Shown: positions 50,737 through 59,311, counted from the stretch's first letter. The stretch is DNA of 64,000 nucleotides from Streptomyces sp. CB09001 (GCF_003369795.1 NZ_CP026730.1:7555001-7619000), one strand, 5' to 3'. Notes: a model not told the origin generated them from the letters alone. Translations and numbers: made by a program.

Positions 50737-50801
50737 TATTCGGATCAGTGGTCCAGGTATCCGAACCACTGATCCGAATATATGGACCACTGATCCGGAT
50801 A
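50737..50801. promoter_or_regulatory. Operator array upstream of the quinone oxidoreductase and TetR genes
   Basis: TATTCGGATCAGTGGT (50737-50752) and its exact 16-bp complement at 50765-50780, with a 12-bp spacer. A third half site, ACCACTGATCCGGATA (50786-50801; 15 of 16), follows 21 bp after the second. Sits in the divergent promoter region. Probably the TetR binding region. Confidence 0.72.
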
Positions 50802-50822
50802 GTCAAGAGGGGACAGGGACCG

Positions 50823-51416
50823 ATGCGGGCAGACGCCAGGAAGAACCGCGACCACCTGCTCGTAGTCGCGGGCGCCGCCATCATCGAGCAGGGCGTGGAC
50901 GTATCCATGCGCGACGTCGCACGCAGGGCCGGCGTAGGGCTCGCGACGCTGCTCCGGCACTTTCCGACGCGCGAGGCGCTGCTGGATGCCCTGCTCCGCA
51001 CGAGCTTCGACGACATGACGGCAAAGGCAGACGAGCTCGAGACGTCGAGCTCTCCCGAGGACGCTCTCGTTGCGTGGCTGCGCGACTGCGTCGCGTGGAC
51101 GACGGAGTACCGGGGCGTGACCGTGCTGATGGCGGCCGCCATCGACGACACCGAATCCGCACTCCACGCCTCGTGCGTTACCTTGCGTGCGGCCGGTGCG
51201 CGGCTCCTCACCCGTGCCCAGGCCGCGGGCGTGGCGCGAAGCGACATCGATGGCGCTGATGTGTTCGCGCTGATATCCATGCTCGCCTGGCTCGGCGATC
51301 AACCATCGCTCGCGCCACGCGCCGATCACCTCTTCGAGGTTGTCGCGAGCGCGATTCTGACGACCGCAGGCAGCAGTCACACGGAGGGGGAGCACCGCCC
51401 TCAGGCCCGTAGCTGA
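50823..51416 (+). CDS. TetR-family transcriptional regulator
   Basis: A 197-residue TetR protein with HTH HLLVVAGAAIIEQGVDVSMRDVARRAGVGLATLLRHFPTREALLDAL (key LLRHFPTR) and a C-terminal domain of the type found in oxidoreductase-linked repressors. The start is the ATG at 50823 behind GGGA. Divergent from the quinone oxidoreductase; the intervening three-part operator suggests cooperative binding of two dimers. Confidence 0.9.
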   Translation: MRADARKNRDHLLVVAGAAIIEQGVDVSMRDVARRAGVGLATLLRHFPTREALLDALLRTSFDDMTAKADELETSSSPEDALVAWLRDCVAWTTEYRGVTVLMAAAIDDTESALHASCVTLRAAGARLLTRAQAAGVARSDIDGADVFALISMLAWLGDQPSLAPRADHLFEVVASAILTTAGSSHTEGEHRPQARS

Positions 51417-51533
51417 GGAAGCGTGGTCCCGGACGCGCGGACGACGTCCTCCGTGTCCACCACGCGTGTGGTACGTGGGTGCCGACATCGTCTTCCGCGT
51501 GGCCACCGTCGGCAGGGGCGGCCCCGGGGACCC

Positions 51534-51790
51534 TTACGCCGCGTCGTCGAGGTTGTGGCCTTCCTCGATGTCGGCGAGCAGCCCGGGGTGCGTGGGCACC
51601 CACCCGAAGCGCTCCCGGGTCGGTGCGCTCGACGTCGGGTTGTCGAGCGCGCTGACGTACCGGGCGAGTCGGACCGCACGGCCGGCGGGAACACGGCCGG
51701 CGCGTTACGCCGGTGCACCGATGGCCAGCGGTTCGATCCCTCGCCGACGAGGGCGTCCGCGATCAGCTCCGGCAGGGCCGACTCGTCGTT
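51534..51790 (-). pseudogene. C-terminal remnant of an NAD(P)-binding epimerase-like oxidoreductase
   Basis: Minus-strand frames read IADALVGEGSNRWPSVHRRN, the usual substrate-loop and catalytic-tail region of this SDR group. After a deletion they continue ARYVSALDNPTSSAPTRERF and GWVPTHPGLLADIEEGHNLD to a stop at 51534. The N-terminal cofactor domain is missing. It occupies the gap between two TetR genes; nothing else was identified at 51417-51863. Confidence 0.58.
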
Positions 51791-51863
51791 ACACGATCCA
51801 ACGGCGGCAAGCTATCAGCCATACCCGAAACCTCTGGGTCCGCCGATCTTGCGAATGACCAGC

Positions 51864-52265
51864 TCAGTCGCTGCTTCTGAGGCCAAGTTCCCTGCCGGCG
51901 CTCGTTGAACTTTCAGGACATGTTCGACGAGTGACTCCCAGCATGATGCTCGAGCAGGAGTGCGGTGGCGGCGGCCCGTAGAGCACCTGCTGCTGGAATG
52001 TGCGGTCGGCGTCGTCGAGCAACGCGGCGAAGATGCCCGCCCGGCCGAAACGCCGGAAGACGGATCCCTTGGCCAGCGTGCCCAGCTTGGCCCGCTTGGC
52101 CCGCTCGGCCCGCTCGGCCAGTGCGTCCATGGTGACCCGCCTCGAGCCCCTTTCGGCGATCATCTCGCGCGCGACCTTCAGCAGGTGTTCACGGTCGCGG
52201 GCGGCGTCGGCACGCTCGGCGCCCGGGGGGCGATGTGCAGGCGGAATGTGTTCACGGTCACACAC
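51864..52265 (-). pseudogene. Truncated TetR-family regulator with a disrupted HTH
   Basis: A 133-codon frame. The N-terminal half reads EHLLKVAREMIAERGSRRVTMDALAERAE, then an insertion RAKRAKLGTLAKGS where the family normally has a short LGKGT turn, then VFRRFGRAGIFAALLDDADR. The insertion arises from repeated GGCCCGCTTGGCCCGCTCGG units (52087-52118). After residue 95 the sequence leaves the family (PPPPHSCSSIMLGV) and the ligand domain is absent. Divergent from the reductase at 52399; probably a dead repressor. Confidence 0.6.
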
Positions 52266-52285
52266 CCTACCCGAGCGGAATAACT

Positions 52286-52305
52286 AACCGGGGTAAAGTC
52301 CGTTT
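52286..52305. promoter_or_regulatory. Operator-like inverted repeat upstream of the flavodoxin-fold reductase
   Basis: AACCGG-N8-CCGTTT (52286-52305), 5 of 6 bases paired, in the divergent promoter region between the broken TetR gene and the reductase gene. A second AGTCCG lies 13 bp further on. Confidence 0.35.
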
Positions 52306-52398
52306 AGGGGGAAGTCCGCTTGTGATGGTGCGGGCCACGGAGCCCGCCTCACAACCCCGCCGCCCCAAGGGCGGGCAAGACCGACCAAGGAGTTGACC

Positions 52399-53031
52399 AT
52401 GACCCTGTTCCGACTCGATGCCAGCATCCTGCCCGCGGCTTCCGCCAGCGCGGAGATCGCCGACGTGGTCGAGGCCAAGTGGGTGGCAGCGCATCCCGGC
52501 GAAGAGGTGGTGCGCCGCCACCTGGGGACCGACCCGCTGTCGCCCCACACCTGGGCGAGTGCCGTCGTCGCCGGCTTCATCCCCGAATCGGAGCGCACTC
52601 CCGCCCAGCGTGAGGCGCTCGCGGACGCCAAGGATCTCGTCGAGGAGCTGGCGTCCGCGGATGCCGTCGTCCTGGCCGTGCCGTTCTACAACTTCGGCGT
52701 CTCCCAGCACTTCAAGACGTGGGTCGACCTGGTGATCGCCGCCGCAGGTCCGACCACGCCCGTTCTGAAGGGCAAGCCGACGGTGCTGGTCACCGTGCGC
52801 GGCGGCGGCTACGGCCCGGGCACCCCGCGCGAGGGCTGGGACCACTCCACCCCCTACCTCAGGCGCATCCTCGCCGATGTCTGGGAGGCCGATCTGACCG
52901 TCATCGAGCGTGAGCTCACCCTCGCGGCCACCACCCCCGGCATGGAAAGCCTGCGCGATCTTGCCGCCGAGCTGCGTACCAGGGCTCTCGAGGAAGCCGA
53001 CAAGGTCGGCACCGGCATCGCCACCATCTGA
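52399..53031 (+). CDS. Flavodoxin-fold NAD(P)H reductase (AzoR-like)
   Basis: A 210-residue flavoprotein of the azoreductase/quinone reductase group: LFRLDASILPAASASAEIAD (FMN phosphate loop), AVPFYNFGVSQHFKTWVDLV (PxYNFxx-LK-type FMN motif) and VLVTVRGGGYGPGTPREGWD. AAGGAG 6 bp before the ATG sets the start. Reduces azo dyes, quinones or nitro-aromatics with NAD(P)H. Its TetR neighbour is broken, so expression may be constitutive. Confidence 0.88.
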   Translation: MTLFRLDASILPAASASAEIADVVEAKWVAAHPGEEVVRRHLGTDPLSPHTWASAVVAGFIPESERTPAQREALADAKDLVEELASADAVVLAVPFYNFGVSQHFKTWVDLVIAAAGPTTPVLKGKPTVLVTVRGGGYGPGTPREGWDHSTPYLRRILADVWEADLTVIERELTLAATTPGMESLRDLAAELRTRALEEADKVGTGIATI

Positions 53032-53258
53032 CTCCGACCCCGGCGGTCTCGACCCGGCCACTGCCGAGGCCACCGCGACAGGAGAAGCGGCAGGGCGGCC
53101 TCAACGACCACGGCGCGCCCCACGCCCCACTCCACGCTGACCCTGACTGAACTCTCAACCCGCGCGCCCACACCAGCGGCGCTCCAAGAACCAGAGAACA
53201 AGCACCAAGTCATGCAGAGCGGCGCCCAACTGTGACGCCCGACCGAACGGAGTCCCCG

Positions 53259-53762
53259 ATGTCCACGCAGATCACGCCCGGCCACTACACACTCGACCCG
53301 GCACGCAGCACGGTCCGCTTCCGGCGAAAGACGTTCTGGGGCCTGACGACCGTCAACGGCCTCTTCGGCTCGGTGCAGGGCACCGGCACGCTCGCGTCGG
53401 CCGGTACCGCCGATGGCGGTCTCGTCATCGACGTCGCCTCGATCGACTCGAAGCACACCAAGCGCGACACCCACCTGCGCAGCAAGGACATGCTCGACGC
53501 CGAGTCGTTCCCGAAGATCACCTTCGACGCCGACCGCATCACGCCCACGGGCCTGAACTCGGCCGACGTCCAGGGCAAACTCACCGTCCGCGGGACCAGC
53601 CGAAAGCTGAGCTTCCCGGCGAATTTCAGCCCGCAGGGTGCCAATGCGGTCGTGCTGCGCGCCGCCGTCGAGATCGATCCGGCGCAGTTCGGGCTCAAGA
53701 ACCCTCTCGGCATGATGAAGGGCTCGGCTGTCATCGATCTCGACCTGCGCTTCACCGCGTGA
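53259..53762 (+). CDS. YceI-family lipocalin-like protein
   Basis: A 167-residue YceI protein: GHYTLDPARSTVRFRRKTFWGLTTVNGLFGSVQGTG, DTHLRSKDMLDAESFPKITF and ADVQGKLTVRGTSRKLSFP. The fold is a lipocalin-like barrel that binds polyisoprenoids. No signal peptide, so it is cytosolic here as in many actinomycete members. The start follows CGGAG. Located between redox genes; may carry an isoprenoid quinone or a hydrophobic substrate. Confidence 0.92.
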   Translation: MSTQITPGHYTLDPARSTVRFRRKTFWGLTTVNGLFGSVQGTGTLASAGTADGGLVIDVASIDSKHTKRDTHLRSKDMLDAESFPKITFDADRITPTGLNSADVQGKLTVRGTSRKLSFPANFSPQGANAVVLRAAVEIDPAQFGLKNPLGMMKGSAVIDLDLRFTA

Positions 53763-53856
53763 ACTGAACACGGCCCCGGCGCCGGCTCGGCCTCGACCGT
53801 GGGCCATACCTCGGACGAGCGAGAACACCGAAAGATCGAGAAGAAAGAGTCCAATC

Positions 53857-54498
53857 ATGAGCAGCATCAGCATCGTCGGGACGGGGAACATGGCCCGCGT
53901 CCTGGGCAGCCGCGCACTCGCGGGCGGCAACGCGGTCGAGGTCATCGGCCGCGACGCTTCCAAGGCCGACGCTCTGGCGAGGGAGATCGGCGGCGGCGCC
54001 ACGGCGGGGACGATCGGCGCGGCCCCGGCCGGCGACATCGTCATCCTCGCTGTGCCCTACGCCCACGCCGTACCGCTCGTGCGCCAGTTCGGCAACGCGC
54101 TGTCGGGCAAGGTGATCGTCGACATCACCAACCCGTTCAATGCGAACATCACGGGGCTGGTGACGCCCGAGGACAGTTCCGCCGCGCAGGAGATCGCCAA
54201 GGCCGCCCCCGCGGATGCGCACGTCGTCAAGGCGTTCAACACCGTCTTCGGCCACGTGCTGGCCGCCTACACGCCCGAGGACCTCCGCCCGCTGGACGTG
54301 TTCATCGCCGGCGACGACGCCGACGCCAAGGCGCGCGTGTCGTCGTTCGTCGAGAGCCTCGCGCTGCGCCCGCTCGACATCGGCGACGTGACGAGCGCTC
54401 GTTGGCTCGAAGGAACGAGCGTGCTGTTGATGCGCGCCATGTTCGGCAAAGCCGTCGACAGCAACAGCTTCACTGTCGGACTCACCGTTCGCGGCTGA
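53857..54498 (+). CDS. NADPH:F420 reductase-like protein
   Basis: A 213-residue Rossmann protein: ISIVGTGNMARVLGSRALAG, IGRDASKADALA (Arg after the second strand favours NADP), VDITNPFNANITG, HVVKAFNTVFGHVLA and FIAGDDADAK. It is shorter than, and divergent from, the two relatives at 9074 and 24782. The start follows AAAGAG. It lies 94 bp after the YceI gene. Probably moves hydride between NADP(H) and F420 or a flavin. Confidence 0.86.
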   Translation: MSSISIVGTGNMARVLGSRALAGGNAVEVIGRDASKADALAREIGGGATAGTIGAAPAGDIVILAVPYAHAVPLVRQFGNALSGKVIVDITNPFNANITGLVTPEDSSAAQEIAKAAPADAHVVKAFNTVFGHVLAAYTPEDLRPLDVFIAGDDADAKARVSSFVESLALRPLDIGDVTSARWLEGTSVLLMRAMFGKAVDSNSFTVGLTVRG

Positions 54499-54529
54499 CG
54501 GCACGCACGCCTGTCATGCGCCAAACGGT

Positions 54530-55250
54530 TCACAGTGATCGCGGCTGTGAACGCCGCCCTGCTGGGCAACCCGGTCGAAGACGGCAAGCTGTTCGAAGAC
54601 AAGCTGCTGCGATGTCGCAAGCCGCGCGTCGACACGACTGTGGTCGACGCCGACATCGACCACCTTACGGACCTGACCTCCTCGAACACGGAGTACGCAA
54701 ACTGGGCCGACCGGTTGGGCGGATCAAGGCGTCCGGGGCAGCCGGCCGCACCCGCTTCCGTGATCGCAGCCGGTCGGCGGGGCGCCGCTTGAAGGAGATC
54801 TCGCGCATGCTGCGCCGACGTACCGGCCAGGCACTGGACGAGATCGATCGGCTCACCGGTGACAATGCCGCCATGGCCCGCGCGGGCGGGCGGGCCGCGG
54901 CGGCGGTGGAGCGCAGTGCCCGGCACCCCCTGGGCAAGCGGCCTTCGGGCCACTGACACACCTGATGGGCGAGCTGGCCGCGACCTCGGCCGGCACCCGC
55001 CGACTCCTGGAGCAGACCGACTTGCGGCTGGCGGGTATCCGCACCATCCCCGACCCGCTGATCTCGTGGGCGACCCCGACGCTCGACCGATCCGCAGGGA
55101 AAAGCCCCAGCATCCGACCCAGTTCGGCTACACCGCACTTGTGGCCGAGGACGAACGCGGCTTCATCGTCGATCACCAGGTCCAGCGCGGGAACAACCGG
55201 AGAGTCGGCATCGACGCCCGCACACTGTTCTCACCGGATTCCTGGCGCGG
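54530..55250 (+). pseudogene. Degraded DDE transposase gene (ISNCY-like)
   Basis: Pieces of one transposase are spread over three forward frames: KLLRCRKPRVDTTVVDADID; then RIKASGAAGRTRFRDRSRSA and RRRTGQALDEIDRLTGDNAA; then MGELAATSAGTRRLLEQTDL; then DARPIRREKPQHPTQFGYTA and LVAEDERGFIVDHQVQRGN. The order and wording match ISNCY-type transposases with the catalytic Asp in DTTVVDADI, but at least three frameshifts and missing ends make it inactive. No terminal inverted repeats identified. Confidence 0.62.
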
Positions 55251-55309
55251 GTGCGGTGACGATGGCGTGTCCGGTAGGACGATCCGCGGTTCCGCTCGAC
55301 TGCTGCGGG

Positions 55310-55909
55310 TCAGGGCTGGTCGCCCACGAGAGCGACTGCGCGCGTCTCGGGAACTCCCAGCATGAGCAGGCTCGTGATCGTCGCTGCTTGGGCGCCGAGG
55401 GTCCCGTCCGACAGGTCACTGTCCGCAAGGGCGAACACGACGCCGTAGGCAACCTGGCTCAGAATGCCCGCCGGCAGGTGCTGCGCGAACACTTCGCTGT
55501 CCTGGCCCCGTTTCACGAGGTCGGCGAGGAGCTCATCGACTGGCCCGAGCAGACCGTGGATCGCCTCGCCGTACTCGCCACGGCGCAGCGCCAACAGCAC
55601 TCGGTACCGGTGGGCCACCGGCCAGACGCGGGCGATGAATTCGACCCACGTCGCGTCCGCTTCCGCGCCGGAGGCGTTGACGTCGGTGAGTACGGCCGTC
55701 ACCTCGGTGACAGCCTGTTCCGTGAGTGTTTTAACCAGGTCGAGGCGCGAGGGGAAATGGTCATAGACCGTGCGACGGACCACGCCGGCAGCGGAGGCGA
55801 TGTCGCCCATTCCGGCGTCGGGGTTCTCTCCCAGGACATCGAGGGCAACGTCGAGGATGCGACGGCGGGTCTCGATCATCGAGCGCACACGAGCGGACTG
55901 ATTGGACAC
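55310..55909 (-). CDS. TetR-family transcriptional regulator
   Basis: A 199-residue TetR protein with HTH RRRILDVALDVLGENPDAGMGDIASAAGVVRRTVYDHFPSRLDLVK (key TVYDHFPSR). A GTG start at 55909 is preferred; no clear ribosome site, so translation may be leaderless. The large inverted repeat at 55921-55963 lies just upstream, between this gene and the epoxide hydrolase. It probably represses both. Confidence 0.9.
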   Translation of the reverse strand: MSNQSARVRSMIETRRRILDVALDVLGENPDAGMGDIASAAGVVRRTVYDHFPSRLDLVKTLTEQAVTEVTAVLTDVNASGAEADATWVEFIARVWPVAHRYRVLLALRRGEYGEAIHGLLGPVDELLADLVKRGQDSEVFAQHLPAGILSQVAYGVVFALADSDLSDGTLGAQAATITSLLMLGVPETRAVALVGDQP

Positions 55910-55920
55910 TGCACCAGTAT

Positions 55921-55963
55921 TGCACATGGGTGTACAGTGAGCTTGGCTGTACACCCGTGTGCA
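55921..55963. promoter_or_regulatory. TetR-type operator upstream of the epoxide hydrolase
   Basis: TGCACATGGGTGTACAG (55921-55937), a 9-bp spacer, then its complement with one mismatch (55947-55963). Each arm contains the smaller element TGTACA. It lies 11 bp upstream of the TetR start. Confidence 0.68.
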
Positions 55964-56011
55964 GTGAAGAGTTGCGCCGCGCTTCGAAGCTCATGAGAAG
56001 AGGAGAAGGCA

Positions 56012-57175
56012 ATGACCGCACCGGTGCCACCCCCCGCGACCCTCGTCCGCCCGTTCACCGTCACGATCCCCGAATCGGAGATCGACGACGTCAAGCAGCG
56101 ACTGGCCAGAACTCGATGGCCGGATCCGGAGACGGTGGGCGACTGGTCGCAAGGGGTTCGCGTGGAGAACGCCAGATCTCTGGTCGACTACTGGGAGCGC
56201 GGCTACGACTGGCGACGCTTCGAGTCCGGCCTCAATCGCTTCCCCCAATTCCTGACCGAGATTGATGGGCTGGACATCCACTTCATCCACGTCAGGTCCA
56301 AGAATCTCAACGCGATGCCGCTGATACTCACGCACGGATGGCCAGGCTCGATCGTCGAGTTCCTGAAGCTGATCGGCCCGCTGACCGATCCGGTTTCGTT
56401 CGGGGGAGACGCCGCCGATTCATTCGACGTCGTCGTCCCGTCGCTCCCGGGGTTCGGGTTCTCCCAGAAGCCCACGGAGACCGGGTGGACGGTATCGCGC
56501 ATCGCCGGCGCATGGGCGGAGCTGATGAAGCGACTCGGCTACACGAGATGGGCCGCGCAGGGCGGCGATTGGGGTGCCGTCGTCACCACCGCCCTGGGGG
56601 CCATGCAGCCTGAGGGGCTTCTCGGAATTCATCTGAACACCCAGTACGCCTTTCCCGCACAGATACCCGACACCTTGACGCCCGAACAGCGCTACGCCGT
56701 GGAGACCCTCGCCCTCTACGCCGGTGATCTCGGCGGGTCGAACCACCTTCAGGGCACGAAGCCGGAGACTGTCGGTTTCGCCCTGGCGGACTCTCCGGCC
56801 GGCCAGGCGGCCTGGATCTACGAGAAGTTCCAGTCCAAGACCGACAACCACGGGCTCGCCGAGGATGCTCTCAGCCGCGACGACATGCTCGATGCGATTT
56901 CCCTCTACTGGTTCACCAACAGCGCAGCGTCGTCCGGCCGCATCTACTGGGAGAACAAATCGCTCACTTTCGCCGGACCGAAGGTGACGCTTCCGGTCGC
57001 GGTGACCGTCTTCCCGAGGGACATCCCACGCGTGCCACGTAGCTGGATCGAAGAAACTTACAGCAACCTGATCCACTACGGCGAGGCCGACAAGGGCGGG
57101 CACTTCGCGGCCTTGGAACAGCCCGAAATCCTGGTCACCGAAATCCGCACCGGCCTGCGCGCCCTTCGTTCCTGA
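56012..57175 (+). CDS. Epoxide hydrolase (EHN family)
   Basis: A 387-residue enzyme with EHN N-terminal domain (VKQRLARTRWPDPETVGDWSQG, YWERGYDWRRFESGLN) and alpha/beta hydrolase core. Oxyanion motif HGWPGS, nucleophile Asp in AQGGDWG (about 185), and the base His in KGGHFAALEQPE are all intact, unlike the paralogue at 10258, which has NGWPSS. Start behind GAGGAGAAGG. Controlled by the divergent TetR. Hydrates an epoxide to a vicinal diol; substrate unknown. Confidence 0.93.
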   Translation: MTAPVPPPATLVRPFTVTIPESEIDDVKQRLARTRWPDPETVGDWSQGVRVENARSLVDYWERGYDWRRFESGLNRFPQFLTEIDGLDIHFIHVRSKNLNAMPLILTHGWPGSIVEFLKLIGPLTDPVSFGGDAADSFDVVVPSLPGFGFSQKPTETGWTVSRIAGAWAELMKRLGYTRWAAQGGDWGAVVTTALGAMQPEGLLGIHLNTQYAFPAQIPDTLTPEQRYAVETLALYAGDLGGSNHLQGTKPETVGFALADSPAGQAAWIYEKFQSKTDNHGLAEDALSRDDMLDAISLYWFTNSAASSGRIYWENKSLTFAGPKVTLPVAVTVFPRDIPRVPRSWIEETYSNLIHYGEADKGGHFAALEQPEILVTEIRTGLRALRS

Positions 57176-57301
57176 CGCCAACGCGCGAGCTCTGGAGGGC
57201 ACGGTGCCACTTCGAGACCGTTTCTGAAGGAGCCCGGCGCGCTCTGAGTGGGCCTCGATCGGGTTGGTCCTGGACGCGTGGATGTCTGGTGGGGCGGGTG
57301 G

Positions 57302-57523
57302 TGCCGTCTTGAGGACGAAGTCCTCGTCGTCAGGACCGAGCAGGCGGGGACGGCCTCTCGTCCACCGAGGGGCCAGGCGTGCCAGGGCGATCTCGTTGAG
57401 CCGGTGGATCAGGTCCCGGACGGTGTCCTCGTCGGCCTGGACCGGCTCGGCGATCACCGGGGCCCGATTCCCGCCGGCCGATGCCAGCAGCATCATCACG
57501 CACGGCCGGACCGGCCGGCGTAG
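57302..57523 (-). mobile_element. IS630-family transposase remnant (N-terminal part)
   Basis: Minus-strand frame LRRPVRPCMMMLLASAGGNR, then APVIAEPVQADEDTVRDLIHRLNEIALARLAPRWTRGRPRLL-type sequence (HTH and linker of IS630 transposases) ending near VLKTA. The catalytic DDE domain is absent. It directly abuts the cytochrome b stop codon, whose TGA lies at the junction, so the insertion or deletion may have set that gene's end. The rest of 57176-57301 holds nothing recognisable. Confidence 0.62.
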
Positions 57524-58282
57524 TCACGCCGGTGAGGACCGTCGGCCCCTGTCGTCCGCCCCGGAGCCGCCCTTCTCCCCGGCGGCGTCCGTGCGCGGAT
57601 CCGTGCGTGTGTCCGTCAGCGGATCTTCATCGGTGCGGCCGTCCATCTCCTGCCGCCACAAGCGGTGTTCCCGGTCGGCCCAGGTCCGCGAGACCGTCCC
57701 CCGCCACATGCCCTCCCGGGCCCCGGGGTCACCGGCCGCCTTCCAGACGTGACCGGCCAGCACCACCGCGATCGTCAGCGCGAGCCAGTCGTGCACGAAG
57801 GTCGCGCCCATGCGGACGGACAGGGAGGCCAGTTCGGGGAACCAGAGCAGCAGCCCCGTCCCCACCATGACCAGTCCCGCGCCCGCCGTCCAGGAGGCGT
57901 AGAGCTTCTGGCCGGCGTTGAACTTGCCGGAAGGGATGTTCGTCGTGCCGGTGCGACGGACCGCTGCCCGCAGCCAGCGTCGGTCGTGGGGCGCGAAACG
58001 GCCGAGCCGCCGCAGGTCCGAGCGCAGTGCTCGGGACACCATGCCCACCAGCACCGGTACGGGAAGCGCGATTCCGGACCACTCGTGCACCACGGTCACC
58101 AGCGGCCGGCGGCCGACGAGCTGGGAGAGCGGCGAAATGTACAGGCACGCGGCCGTGAAGACGCACACCCCCGCCAGGAGCGCGGTGGCGTGATGGGCCC
58201 AGCGTGCCGAGGCGGTGAAGCGCAGCAGCCGGCCGGCCCGTGACGGGGGCGAACCTTCGGCGGAGTCAGGCCGTGGGGGCAT
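57524..58282 (-). CDS. Cytochrome b561/FdnI-type di-heme membrane subunit
   Basis: A 252-residue protein with four TM helices (about residues 33-50, 62-82, 134-152, 160-178). Candidate heme-ligand His residues are in ARWAHHATA, VVHEWSG, FVHDWLAL and LAGHVWKA, the layout of b-type cytochromes that anchor molybdoenzymes or hydrogenases. The hydrophilic C-terminal tail (TDEDPLTDTRTDPRTD) ends at an IS630 remnant. The start overlaps the molybdoenzyme stop by 17 bp. It probably passes electrons between quinol and that enzyme. Confidence 0.84.
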   Translation of the reverse strand: MPPRPDSAEGSPPSRAGRLLRFTASARWAHHATALLAGVCVFTAACLYISPLSQLVGRRPLVTVVHEWSGIALPVPVLVGMVSRALRSDLRRLGRFAPHDRRWLRAAVRRTGTTNIPSGKFNAGQKLYASWTAGAGLVMVGTGLLLWFPELASLSVRMGATFVHDWLALTIAVVLAGHVWKAAGDPGAREGMWRGTVSRTWADREHRLWRQEMDGRTDEDPLTDTRTDPRTDAAGEKGGSGADDRGRRSSPA

Positions 58283-59021
58283 CGTCACGTCCGTTCGAGC
58301 GTCCCACCCATGCGTCCACGTCGTAGCCACGGCGTTCCCAGTAGCCGGGGATCACCTTGTCGGTGGCGTCGATGCCGGACAGCCACTTGGCGGACTTGTA
58401 GAAGTACATCGGGGCCACGTAGAGCCGGACCGGGCCGCCGTGGGCGTGGGTGACCGGCTCGTCCTCCATGCTGGTGGCCACCAGCACTTCGGGATGCCGG
58501 GCCTGTTCGAGGGTGAGGCTCTCGGTGTAGGCGCCGTCGAAGCAGGTGAACCGGATGGCCTTGGCCCTGGGCGACACGCCCACGGCGTCCAGGAGGGTGG
58601 ACAGGCGCACTCCGGCGAACGGCGTCTTCGGCACCCGCCAGCCGGTCACGCACTGCACGTCCCGCACCAGCCGGGTCTGGGGCAGCGCGGCCAGGTCGGA
58701 CAGTCGGAAGGTTGTCTCCTTGTCCACCAGGCCGCCGATCTGGAGACGGTAGGTCGTCTCGTCCATCTCGGGGGTGTCGGAAGTGACCGTGTAGTACCGG
58801 AAACGGTTCCCCGGCAACAGGTTCGCCAGGCCCGTCGGATCCTTCTGCGCCACGGTGTCGATGCCCTTGGCGACCACGTCCTGGATCGGACCCCCGGCCA
58901 CGACGCCGAGGGCGCCCAGCCCGAGCATGCCCAGCATGACGCGCCGGCCCACCGGGGTGTCACCGTGGTCGGCCTCGGGGTCCGGGAGTGGGGACGGCAC
59001 GTTGGAAGGATAGTCGTTCAT
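58266..59021 (-). CDS. Sulfite oxidase-fold molybdopterin enzyme (MsrP/YedY-like)
   Basis: A 251-residue SUOX-fold enzyme. The Mo-ligating Cys is in RDVQCVTGW (residue 124), with TPFAGVRLSTLLD and HGGPVRLYVAPMYFYKSAKWLSGI around the cofactor. A GRR followed by a hydrophobic stretch (VMLGMLGLGALGVVAGG, residues 26-44) suggests a Tat-type signal or anchor. Start chosen at MNDYPSN; a GTG five codons upstream is possible. With the overlapping cytochrome b it resembles MsrPQ-type methionine sulfoxide reduction, but the substrate is not proven. Confidence 0.88.
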   Translation of the reverse strand: MNDYPSNVPSPLPDPEADHGDTPVGRRVMLGMLGLGALGVVAGGPIQDVVAKGIDTVAQKDPTGLANLLPGNRFRYYTVTSDTPEMDETTYRLQIGGLVDKETTFRLSDLAALPQTRLVRDVQCVTGWRVPKTPFAGVRLSTLLDAVGVSPRAKAIRFTCFDGAYTESLTLEQARHPEVLVATSMEDEPVTHAHGGPVRLYVAPMYFYKSAKWLSGIDATDKVIPGYWERRGYDVDAWVGRSNGRDDAPTA

Positions 59022-59253
59022 GCCTGGTATACGCACGTGTGCGGCACGGTGTTGAAGGGACCTCGGCGGGCGTGCCGGCGCGGCGCCGAGCTCACCGGAG
59101 GTGGCGAACCGGGGAGATCCCGGTCATGGTCGGCGTCGAGATCAGTCCCCAGCCGCTCCACGGTGCCGGGACAGCCCGGACCGCCGCGTGCGGGACGACG
59201 ACGCTGTCCGGGACGGGCTGGAACGTGCCCTGGGAAGAGGAGTTGAACCGCAG

Positions 59254-59286
59254 GAGCGGTCCGCCGGTACGGCCGCCGGACCGCTC
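59254..59286 (-). terminator. Hairpin after the second beta-propeller gene
   Basis: GAGCGGTCCG (59254-59263), a 13-nt loop, and its complement (59277-59286), 26 bp after the stop codon at 59312. The rest of 59022-59253 holds no recognisable gene. Confidence 0.5.
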
Positions 59287-59311
59287 TGAGTGGCCGAGGC
59301 GTCCGGGACTG

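Noticed and set aside
51728..51745. GGTTCGATCCC resembling a tRNA T-arm
   Set aside because: No acceptor, anticodon or D-arm can be folded around it, and the sequence reads as part of an SDR remnant.
53032..53258. Possible small gene between the flavodoxin-fold reductase and YceI
   Set aside because: Frames are Pro/Arg/Ala-rich without starts or ribosome sites.
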